The translations under genes and the position numbers were made by a program. A model generated the notes under the pieces. The model saw nothing but the letters and a program-made list of their open reading frames with translations, made no database searches and had not been told where the DNA came from. This document shows positions 1-5,630 of a stretch of DNA of 6,669 nt, in pieces. Position 1 is the stretch's first letter, and the number at the start of each line of letters is the position of its first letter. Source of the DNA: an uncultured Chlamydiae bacterium (GTDB lineage Bacteria > Chlamydiota > Chlamydiia > Chlamydiales > Rhabdochlamydiaceae); NCBI GenBank assembly GCA_903867585.1, contig CAIPRZ010000085.1, positions 1 through 6,669 on the forward strand, read 5' to 3'.

Positions 1-112
1 AGTAGGAGATAAAATTCTCACAGACAAATACAGCGCCCAAGAAATTCAATTTAACGACCAAGATTTCATCATCATTAAAGCTGATGACATCGTAGCTATT
101 GTAGAGGAGTAA
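1..112 (+). CDS. groES: Co-chaperonin GroES, C-terminal fragment (5' end outside window)
   Basis: Only the last 36 codons are present; the first whole codon is at position 2 and the TAA stop is at 110-112. The translation opens VGDKIL and ends with the IIIKADDIVAIVEE strand, which matches the usual GroES C-terminus (VGDKV...KY..., then a final strand of the DDILAVIE type). GroES is the heptameric lid that closes the GroEL chamber in the cytosol during ATP-driven folding. Its immediate neighbour is groEL, whose ATG lies 4 nt after this stop, so the two are surely co-transcribed and probably translationally coupled. The promoter and any heat-shock operator (such as a CIRCE/HrcA site) would lie upstream of the window and cannot be judged. 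The mobile loop is also outside the window. Confidence 0.93.
   Translation, partial: VGDKILTDKYSAQEIQFNDQDFIIIKADDIVAIVEE
104..109 (+). promoter_or_regulatory. Shine-Dalgarno sequence for groEL inside the groES 3' end
   Basis: GAGGAG sits 7 nt upstream of the groEL ATG at 117 and is formed by the last two glutamate codons of groES (GAG GAG TAA). It is the strongest ribosome binding site in the window, supports the 117 start, and couples groEL translation to the end of groES. Confidence 0.8.
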
Positions 113-116
113 TTTC

Positions 117-1736
117 ATGTCATTCAAAAATATTAAATTTAACGAAGAAGCCCGTTCAAAAATCCTTAAAGGGGTTAAAACACTAGCTGCTGCTGTCAAA
201 GTCACTCTAGGACCTAAAGGACGAAACGTCATTATCGATAAAAGCTATGGCGCTCCCCATATTACAAAAGATGGTGTAACAGTCGCTAATGAAATCGAAC
301 TCGAAGATCGCCAAGAAAATATGGGCGCTCAAATGGTGAAAGAGGTTGCTAAAAAAACCGCTGATAAAGCTGGTGATGGAACAACAACAGCGACAGTTCT
401 TGCTGAAGCTATCTACTCTGAAGGCCTTCGCCTAGTAGCCGCTGGTGCTAATCCCATGGAAGTTAAAAAAGGGATCGAAAAATCGGTTAAAACTATCGTT
501 GCTAAACTGAAATCCCTTTCTAAACCTATCCAATCGCAAAAAGAAATCGCTCAAGTAGCCACTATTTCTGCCAACGGCGATGCAGAAATCGGTCAAATTA
601 TTGCTGATGCTATGGAAAAAGTAGGTAAAGATGGAGCCTTAACTGTGGAAGAGGGTCGTGGTTTTGAAACGACGCTTGATGTAACAGAAGGGATGAATTT
701 TGATCGTGGTTATCTTTCTTCTTATTTTGTAACACAACCAGAAACTAGTGAAGCGGTTTTAGAAGAGGCTTTTGTCCTTCTTTATGAAAAGAAGATTTCT
801 ACAATTAAAGAATTTCTTCCAATACTTCAGCAAGTTGCAGAAACTGGAAGACCTCTACTTATCATCGCTGAAGAGGTTGAAGGCGAAGCGTTAGCTACTC
901 TTGTTGTTAACCGTTTACGCGGTGGATTTAAAGTATGCGCTGTTAAAGCTCCAGGATTTGGAGATAGACGTAAAGCGATGCTAGAAGATCTTGCTATTTT
1001 AACAGGGGCAGAACTTGTTCAAGAAGAGCTTGGAATGAAGCTAGAAGATATGAAACTTGAGCAACTTGGCCGTATTAAAAAAGCTGTAGTTACTAAAGAG
1101 GAAACTACCCTTGTTCAAGGACTTGGTAAAAAAGAGCAGCTACAAGAACGTATTATGCAAATTCGTCATCAAATCCAGGAGACAACTTCTGATTATGATA
1201 AGGAAAAACTGCAAGAGCGCCTTGCTAAATTAACAGGCGGCGTTGCTGTTATCCGTGTAGGAGCTGCTACAGAAATTGAAATGAAAGAGAAAAAAGACCG
1301 AGTGGATGATGCTCAACACGCAACAAAAGCAGCTGTTGAAGAGGGAATCCTTCCAGGTGGTGGTGTAGCTTTAATACGTTGTATTGAAGATCTACAAACT
1401 CTGGCTACAAACTCAAGCGGTGATGAAAAATTAGGTGTAGAAATTATGCTTAAAGCCGTCACAGCTCCCCTACGTCAAATTGCTGAAAACGCAGGGAAAG
1501 AGGGTTCTTTAATCCTTCAAAAAACCTTGACGCTTTCTACCTACGAGGGTTGGGATGCGCGTGGTGATGCGATGGTGAATATGTTAGATGCTGGTATTGT
1601 TGACCCAACAAAAGTGACACGCCTATGCATCGAGCTATCAGCTTCTATTGCTTCTTTGTTACTCACAACAGAAGCTATTATTAGCGAAGACGAATCTTCA
1701 AAAAATATGGCGCAACCGGCACCACAAATGGTTTAA
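117..1736 (+). CDS. groEL: Chaperonin GroEL (60 kDa, Hsp60), chlamydial GroEL1-like
   Basis: Cytosolic chaperonin forming the double-ring folding chamber that works with GroES. It is complete at 539 residues, close to the usual 540-550. Residues line up with E. coli numbering: ATP-site D52 in KDGV, D87 in GDGTTTATV and the ATPase aspartate D398 in VDDAQHAT. Apical substrate- and GroES-binding hydrophobics Y199, Y203, F204, L234 and L237 are all present. Domain order is equatorial (about 1-135), intermediate (136-190), apical (191-374), intermediate (375-408) and equatorial again (409-end). It follows groES by 4 nt, as in the classic bicistronic operon, and is followed by a strong terminator. 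Two oddities: the last 60 residues diverge from the usual pattern (VTRLCIELSASIASLLLTTE where most GroELs have VTRSAL..AASVAGL), and the tail ends NMAQPAPQMV with no Gly-Gly-Met repeats. Conserved chlamydia-like blocks make the main copy more likely than the divergent GroEL2/3 paralogs of that phylum. Confidence 0.97.
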   Translation: MSFKNIKFNEEARSKILKGVKTLAAAVKVTLGPKGRNVIIDKSYGAPHITKDGVTVANEIELEDRQENMGAQMVKEVAKKTADKAGDGTTTATVLAEAIYSEGLRLVAAGANPMEVKKGIEKSVKTIVAKLKSLSKPIQSQKEIAQVATISANGDAEIGQIIADAMEKVGKDGALTVEEGRGFETTLDVTEGMNFDRGYLSSYFVTQPETSEAVLEEAFVLLYEKKISTIKEFLPILQQVAETGRPLLIIAEEVEGEALATLVVNRLRGGFKVCAVKAPGFGDRRKAMLEDLAILTGAELVQEELGMKLEDMKLEQLGRIKKAVVTKEETTLVQGLGKKEQLQERIMQIRHQIQETTSDYDKEKLQERLAKLTGGVAVIRVGAATEIEMKEKKDRVDDAQHATKAAVEEGILPGGGVALIRCIEDLQTLATNSSGDEKLGVEIMLKAVTAPLRQIAENAGKEGSLILQKTLTLSTYEGWDARGDAMVNMLDAGIVDPTKVTRLCIELSASIASLLLTTEAIISEDESSKNMAQPAPQMV

Positions 1737-1761
1737 TTTAAAATTCCATTTTTTAATAAAT

Positions 1762-1787
1762 AAAGGGCTTCTTTTAGAAGCCCTTTT
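1762..1787 (+). terminator. Rho-independent terminator of groES-groEL
   Basis: A perfect 11-bp inverted repeat (arms 1762-1772 and 1776-1786, with core GGGCTTCT/AGAAGCCC) closes a 3-nt TTT loop and runs into TTTT at 1784-1787. It begins 25 nt after the groEL stop. It is the only convincing intrinsic terminator in the window and separates the chaperonin operon from the next gene. Confidence 0.9.
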
Positions 1788-1802
1788 GCATTTAAAAGGA
1801 TT

Positions 1803-1829
1803 TTGATTTAATTTAAATTTAAATCTAAT
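1803..1829 (+). promoter_or_regulatory. Possible weak sigma70-like promoter before the AsmA-like gene
   Basis: A new promoter is expected between the groEL terminator and the start at 1850. The best pair I can find is TTGATT (1803-1808) and TCTAAT (1824-1829), separated by 15 nt, which is shorter than the optimal 17. Transcription would then start about 10-15 nt before the ATG, giving a very short leader. The region is almost pure A/T, so chance matches are easy; this is a candidate only. Confidence 0.3.
1811..1824. repeat. 14-bp perfect AT palindrome upstream of the AsmA-like gene
   Basis: ATTTAAATTTAAAT reads the same on both strands. It lies between the two possible promoter elements, where a dimeric regulator could bind, but an A/T-only palindrome in A/T-only spacer DNA may be chance. 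Related TTTAAA/AAATTT palindromes occur in the other gene gaps. Confidence 0.4.
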
Positions 1830-1849
1830 AATTTTAAATAACCTTACCT

Positions 1850-2551
1850 ATGACTCCAAAAAGCCTTTTTCTAAAAACTCTTTTGCCCCTTTTTATGGTG
1901 GCCATTATGGGTTTTTATATTATCTGGGATCGGATACCCGATAAGATTGCAAAAACTCTAACACAATCATTACAAACACCAGTCTTTGTTGGTAATGCCA
2001 CCATTAGCCCCAGCAAACTCGGATTACAAAAAATTGTTGTAAATTCCCCAAAAAGCTCTAGCCTTTCTAAAGCCTTCAGCTGTGATACCTTCTCTGTCCA
2101 TGCTTGGCTTGGAAACTATCTAAAAAAGAACATAGAAATCGATCTGATAGAGCTCGACACCGTCTATTTAGGACTTGAATTTGATTCTGTTAAAGATGCC
2201 ACTGGTAATTGGACCCGATTGATGAGCAATTTAGCCCAAGCCTCTTACAATAATAAATCATCAAGTTCAAAGACGGTTCTAATAAAAAAACTTGTGATTC
2301 GCAATATTAGCTGCCAAGTGGTTTATAACGATCGCAAAGACAAGGTTATTAATTTAAAACCAATTGCAATCCTTGAATTTGAAAATATTTCCTCTGATGG
2401 GGGCTTTCCGGTTGAACAATTATCCAACTCGGTTTTAGGCAAAATGCTAAAGGAGGTTTTTGTAAGAGAGAATCTCAACGATATGCTTAATAAACTCATT
2501 CAGCCCCAGCAGCAGATCGATAAATTTTTAAAACCCTTTAAATGGTTTTAA
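1850..2551 (+). CDS. Small membrane-anchored protein, weakly AsmA-like
   Basis: The product has 233 residues. A short basic N-terminus (K4, K9) is followed by a hydrophobic segment at about residues 8-26, read as a signal anchor or uncleaved signal peptide that leaves the rest in the periplasm. The body alternates short hydrophobic beta-strand-like stretches with polar turns (IEIDLIELDTVYLGLEF near 95-111, VLIKKLVIRNISCQVVY near 143-159), the rhythm seen in AsmA/DUF748-type envelope proteins, where an N-terminal anchor precedes a beta-rich periplasmic domain. NATISPSKLGLQKIVVNSP (49-67) also resembles the opening repeat of that group. The C-terminal 40 residues look helical. It is much shorter than AsmA or TamB, so at most it is a minimal relative. 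The ATG at 1850 is the first usable start after an in-frame TAA at 1835-1837; no Shine-Dalgarno is visible. The next gene, fumC, starts 4 nt after its stop. The ORF is very probably real; the family call is tentative and rests on pattern only. Confidence 0.75.
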   Translation: MTPKSLFLKTLLPLFMVAIMGFYIIWDRIPDKIAKTLTQSLQTPVFVGNATISPSKLGLQKIVVNSPKSSSLSKAFSCDTFSVHAWLGNYLKKNIEIDLIELDTVYLGLEFDSVKDATGNWTRLMSNLAQASYNNKSSSSKTVLIKKLVIRNISCQVVYNDRKDKVINLKPIAILEFENISSDGGFPVEQLSNSVLGKMLKEVFVRENLNDMLNKLIQPQQQIDKFLKPFKWF

Positions 2552-2555
2552 ACAG

Positions 2556-3944
2556 ATGAATTCAAAACGAAAAGAATCAGACTCCATGGGACAAATCGAT
2601 GTCCCTAAAGAGGCCTTATATGGAGCTCAAACAGCCCGCTCGTTAATCCATTTTCATATTGGTGATGATCTGATGCCGGTTGACCTTATTAAGCAGTATG
2701 TTTTTTTAAAAAAAGCCTGTGCCTTAACAAATTGGAAACTCAAAAAACTATCCAAGGCCAAAAAAGATCTTATTGTTTTTGCTTGTGATCAGCTTTTAAA
2801 AAAACATCACACGGAAGCCTTTCCTTTATTTGTTTATCAAACAGGATCTGGAACTCAGACCAATATGAACGTCAATGAAGTGATTGCTAATATTGCTAAT
2901 AAAAAGGCGGGCAAAGCTTTTGGTTCCAATACCCCTATTCATCCCAATGATGATGTCAATATGTCCCAATCAACAAACGACTCTTTTCCTTCAGTCATGC
3001 ATATGACAGCCTGTCATTTGGTTATAGAAAAGCTCATCCCAAGCTTAAAAAACCTGATCAAAGCGCTAAAAGATAAAGAGAAAAAGTTTCACACCGTTAT
3101 TAAAATTGGAAGAACCCATTTAATGGATGCTGTTCCTCTAACACTTGGGCAAGAATTTTCAGGCTATAGAGCCCAAATGGAAGATAATTTAGCTAGAATC
3201 GAGCAGGCTGTAAATGAACTCTACTATTTACCTTTAGGCGGTAGCGCAGTAGGAACTGGTATCAATACCCCCAAAAATTTTGCCTCTCAAGTAGTTAGAC
3301 AAATCTCTCTATTAACAAAAATGAAATATAAGCCGGCAAGTAATAGATTCTCTCAAATGGCAGCTCATGACAGGCTTGTTCACCTATCAGCCTCCTTAAA
3401 GACTCTAAGCGCAAGTTTAATGAAAATGAGCCATGATTTGGCTTGGATGGGATCAGGTCCTCGCTGTGGCCTTGGAGAGCTTATTCTACCTGAAAATGAA
3501 CCAGGCTCTTCCATTATGCCTGGAAAAGTCAACCCTACCCAATGTGAAGCTTTATGTATGGTAGCAGCTCAAGTGTATGGTTATGACACAGCTATTGCCA
3601 TGGCTGGGGCTTTAGGGAATTTTGAACTCAATGTTTATAAACCTCTTATTATTTTCAATCTTACAAAATCCCTTTTGATCCTTTCAGATTCTATGGAGGC
3701 CTTTACTAATTACTTCCTCATCCCGATTAAAGCCAATTTACCTAAAATTACCCAGCATCTAGAAGACTCTTTAATGCTTGTAACAGCCCTATCACCCCAT
3801 ATTGGGTATGAAAAGGCCTCAGAAATTGCCCACTATGCCTTTATACACCAATTATCGCTCAAAGAGGCCTCTATAAAGCTCAATTACCTCTCAGAAAAGG
3901 AATTTGATAGCCTTGTCGATGTAAGAAAAATGATCCGGTTTTAG
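2556..3944 (+). CDS. fumC: Fumarate hydratase, class II
   Basis: Cytosolic, iron-independent homotetrameric enzyme that interconverts fumarate and L-malate in the TCA cycle. The length (462) matches the family (about 460-467), and residue numbers nearly coincide with E. coli FumC: B-site H129 in HPNDDVNMSQSTND (129-142), active-site H188 in GRTHLMD, the signature GSSIMPGKVNPTQCEA (317-332) with S318, K324, N326 and E331, and the QTGSGTQTNMNVNEVIAN block (95-112). Glycine at 323 and PTQ after KVN indicate fumarase; aspartase typically has GSSIMPAKVNPV at this place. The C-terminal SLMLVTAL...HIGYEKA domain is also present. The ATG at 2556 is preferred over the internal ATG at 2586 (M11) because the latter would remove the conserved RKESDSMG start of the family. 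No Shine-Dalgarno is evident, and translation may be coupled to the preceding gene, which ends 4 nt upstream. No convincing terminator follows. Confidence 0.96.
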   Translation: MNSKRKESDSMGQIDVPKEALYGAQTARSLIHFHIGDDLMPVDLIKQYVFLKKACALTNWKLKKLSKAKKDLIVFACDQLLKKHHTEAFPLFVYQTGSGTQTNMNVNEVIANIANKKAGKAFGSNTPIHPNDDVNMSQSTNDSFPSVMHMTACHLVIEKLIPSLKNLIKALKDKEKKFHTVIKIGRTHLMDAVPLTLGQEFSGYRAQMEDNLARIEQAVNELYYLPLGGSAVGTGINTPKNFASQVVRQISLLTKMKYKPASNRFSQMAAHDRLVHLSASLKTLSASLMKMSHDLAWMGSGPRCGLGELILPENEPGSSIMPGKVNPTQCEALCMVAAQVYGYDTAIAMAGALGNFELNVYKPLIIFNLTKSLLILSDSMEAFTNYFLIPIKANLPKITQHLEDSLMLVTALSPHIGYEKASEIAHYAFIHQLSLKEASIKLNYLSEKEFDSLVDVRKMIRF

Positions 3945-3961
3945 CCCCTCTTAGACTAATT

Positions 3962-3973
3962 CTTAAATTTAAG
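3962..3973. repeat. 12-bp perfect palindrome after fumC
   Basis: CTTAAATTTAAG is a perfect palindrome beginning 18 nt after the fumC stop. There is no loop or T-run, so it is not a terminator. It shares the TTAAATTTAA core with the palindrome before the AsmA-like gene and with other spacer DNA here. It could be an operator or simply a product of AT bias. Confidence 0.35.
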
Positions 3974-4024
3974 TTAATTATATAAAGTACTGTTTTTGAA
4001 TGACTTCAGTAATAAACTTATTTA

Positions 4025-4054
4025 TTGAATTTAAATATATCATTAATGTATAAT
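4025..4054 (+). promoter_or_regulatory. Sigma70-like promoter of the orphan gene
   Basis: TTGAAT (4025-4030) and a perfect TATAAT (4049-4054) are 18 nt apart, in the 136-nt spacer between fumC and the ATG at 4081. The predicted transcription start is about 4061, leaving a leader of roughly 20 nt that contains the AAGGA ribosome binding site. A TG pair lies immediately before the -10 box, one base off the canonical extended -10 spacing. It is the best promoter match in the window, although AT-rich DNA makes TATAAT boxes common. Confidence 0.6.
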
Positions 4055-4071
4055 TAAGATTAAATAAATTT

Positions 4072-4076
4072 AAGGA
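4072..4076 (+). promoter_or_regulatory. Shine-Dalgarno sequence for the orphan gene
   Basis: AAGGA lies only 4 nt before the ATG at 4081, a short but usable spacing. It supports that start and is the only clear Shine-Dalgarno downstream of groEL. Confidence 0.6.
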
Positions 4077-4080
4077 TTTT

Positions 4081-5541
4081 ATGACTGTTTTATCACTTGC
4101 TAACCCAGTTTTTCTAAAGCTTGAAGATCTTCCTAAGCCACAAAAAATCGCCCTTGTGGAAAGGCAAAGAGCAGCCTTAGGTACTCGTCTATTTAAAGAA
4201 CTGTCTGAAGAAGCTATAAAAGATTTTAAACTCGTTCCAGCCTTAAAAGATGATTACCTTACAGCCTTAATCGCTGTAAAAGCTAATAAACATGCAATCT
4301 GCCTATTTTCTCAAGAAATCCAAGAAAAGTACGCTACAAAAACCTCTATATTTGAACAGTCAAAGAAAAAAAGAGACTCTCAAAGTACCATCACTATTTC
4401 CCCAGCTGATAGCTTAGTATCAACACCAGAAGGTAGCCCTTCTGAAAGACCAGTATTTTTAACAATCCCTTTATCACAATTTTTAGGAATAAAAGCCCCT
4501 GAAGAACTAAATTTAGCAGATGCAGGTCACAGTCCTCTTTCAACAGCTTCTGCCGATTCTACGGCTTTAACAGTTTCTCCGTTATCAGTTCAGGAAGCAG
4601 ACCGTGGCGATGCAAGGGCTGTTTTAGAATTACCATTATCTACTGTTTTACAAGAGCCTGTAGTAGAAGCCATGCCAGCTGTTTCTGAGCATTTAGTTAT
4701 TAGTGAAGATAGAGCTGCAGCTAAACCAGCTTTAGAAGAACTTTCTGCTGAACCAAGTGTTAAGATTGAACAAAGAACAGAATCTCTAGCTGCTCATAAA
4801 CTTAAAGTTTTTACAAATCTACTTCAAGAATGCAAAAAAGCTCTTCATGCTTGCATTCACATTAAAATCTTAGATAATTTTCCTCTTTCAGATAGAGTTT
4901 TTGTAAGAAATTGCTTAGCTCGTCCAGACCCAATCTTAGAAATGCTTTTAGATGCTGCGCAATTTAGAATGGATGTTGAAAAATCTGATTTTATCAACAA
5001 CACTAAATGGCAACAGCCGATTATTGCCCATATTAAAACCCTTACAGATTATAAAGTTTTAAAATTGGGACAGATGTTTATCAATTTATTTGATGAGGCT
5101 GAACAAGCTAAAGCCACCCAAGCTTTTTACCAAGAACGTCCTATTCAGTGGGCAAGAACCCATATTGAAAAAGGGCTCCCTATGGAAGCTATTTCAAAAG
5201 AGCTTTACAAAAATTTACATGTAATGGTTCTTTGGGCTGTTTTCATTAATGAAGCTAAGATGGTTTTTACAAATAAAGCAGACGCAAAATTCTTAAATCA
5301 GGTCATGCAAAAACCTTCAAAGGCGCTTGAGAGTCTATTTTCTCAGGTAATATCATCTCAGCGTGAAGGTCGTTCACTCATGCGATTTTTAGCGATTCAG
5401 AAAATGAAGAAAGAACTAGATTCACTGAAAAACCCAAAACCTATTGAGACATTAGAAAATAAAGTTCTAAAAATCCTTCAGGAAAAGTTTGATGCCATGA
5501 TGTCAGCTTCTTTTGCTGGTGAGTATGATGAGGATCTGTAA
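4081..5541 (+). CDS. Unrecognised 486-residue protein with three-part architecture
   Basis: I do not recognise this protein. Residues 1-95 look folded and mostly helical (for example KPQKIALVERQRAALGTRL near 19-37). Residues about 96-235 are rich in Ser, Thr, Pro, Ala and Glu and likely disordered, starting after a basic patch (KKKR, 95-98). Residues about 236-486 are strongly helical, with four tryptophan/aromatic-containing amphipathic stretches and a charged, possibly coiled-coil region near 439-472, ending in an acidic tail (EYDEDL). No signal peptide or membrane segment is visible. Pro-Leu-Ser recurs at 130, 152, 167, 185 and 268, and R.V.L-[IL]-PLS..L appears twice (123-135 and 179-190). 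No catalytic motif is apparent; C74, C251, C258 and C278 do not form a familiar metal site. It has its own promoter and ribosome binding site, and codon use resembles its neighbours. A soluble scaffold, or in an intracellular bacterium a secreted host-directed protein, is possible, but this is inference from architecture alone. Confidence 0.85.
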   Translation: MTVLSLANPVFLKLEDLPKPQKIALVERQRAALGTRLFKELSEEAIKDFKLVPALKDDYLTALIAVKANKHAICLFSQEIQEKYATKTSIFEQSKKKRDSQSTITISPADSLVSTPEGSPSERPVFLTIPLSQFLGIKAPEELNLADAGHSPLSTASADSTALTVSPLSVQEADRGDARAVLELPLSTVLQEPVVEAMPAVSEHLVISEDRAAAKPALEELSAEPSVKIEQRTESLAAHKLKVFTNLLQECKKALHACIHIKILDNFPLSDRVFVRNCLARPDPILEMLLDAAQFRMDVEKSDFINNTKWQQPIIAHIKTLTDYKVLKLGQMFINLFDEAEQAKATQAFYQERPIQWARTHIEKGLPMEAISKELYKNLHVMVLWAVFINEAKMVFTNKADAKFLNQVMQKPSKALESLFSQVISSQREGRSLMRFLAIQKMKKELDSLKNPKPIETLENKVLKILQEKFDAMMSASFAGEYDEDL

Positions 5542-5584
5542 ATCATCCCTTACTTTTATAGAAAAATAGTAATTTTTTGATGAC

Positions 5585-5601
5585 ATAAATTTAAAATTTA
5601 T
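5585..5601. repeat. AT-only inverted repeat between the orphan and GH3 genes
   Basis: ATAAATTT (5585-5592) and AAATTTAT (5594-5601) are exact reverse complements, equivalent to a 7-bp stem with a 3-nt loop. It lies in the 89-nt gap after the 5541 stop. With no G/C pairs and no clean T-run it would be a weak terminator at best; it belongs to the same TTTAAA/AAATTT pattern as the other gaps. I see no convincing promoter or Shine-Dalgarno for the following gene in this gap. Confidence 0.35.
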
Positions 5602-5630
5602 TTACTAAGAAAATAATACCCCATTATTTA

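Noticed and set aside
117..1736. Shift from more C-ended to more T-ended codons (for example Ile ATC to ATT) along groEL, hinting at a mosaic gene
   Set aside because: The shift is mild and gradual, the protein is continuous and conserved across it, and counts are too small to separate from noise.
2556..3944. Aspartase or argininosuccinate lyase instead of fumarase
   Set aside because: The signature reads GSSIMPGKVNPTQ as in class II fumarase; aspartase typically has GSSIMPAKVNPV. Residue numbering and the RKESDSMG start also match FumC.
3981..3986. TATAAA as a second -10 box upstream of the orphan gene
   Set aside because: There is no acceptable -35 at 16-19 nt upstream, and the TTGAAT/TATAAT pair at 4025-4054 is better placed.
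3988..4011. TACTG...CAGTA inverted repeat in the fumC downstream spacer
   Set aside because: Only 5 bp with a 14-nt loop and no T-tract, so it is well within chance.
5562..5619. Promoter for the GH3 gene (TTGATG near 5577, TAATAC at 5614-5619)
   Set aside because: The spacing between these elements is too long and no other pair fits; AT-rich sequence gives many partial matches.
5542..5630. Intrinsic terminator after the orphan gene
   Set aside because: The only inverted repeat (5585-5601) is A/T-only with a tiny loop and no following T-run; I keep it as a repeat, not a terminator.
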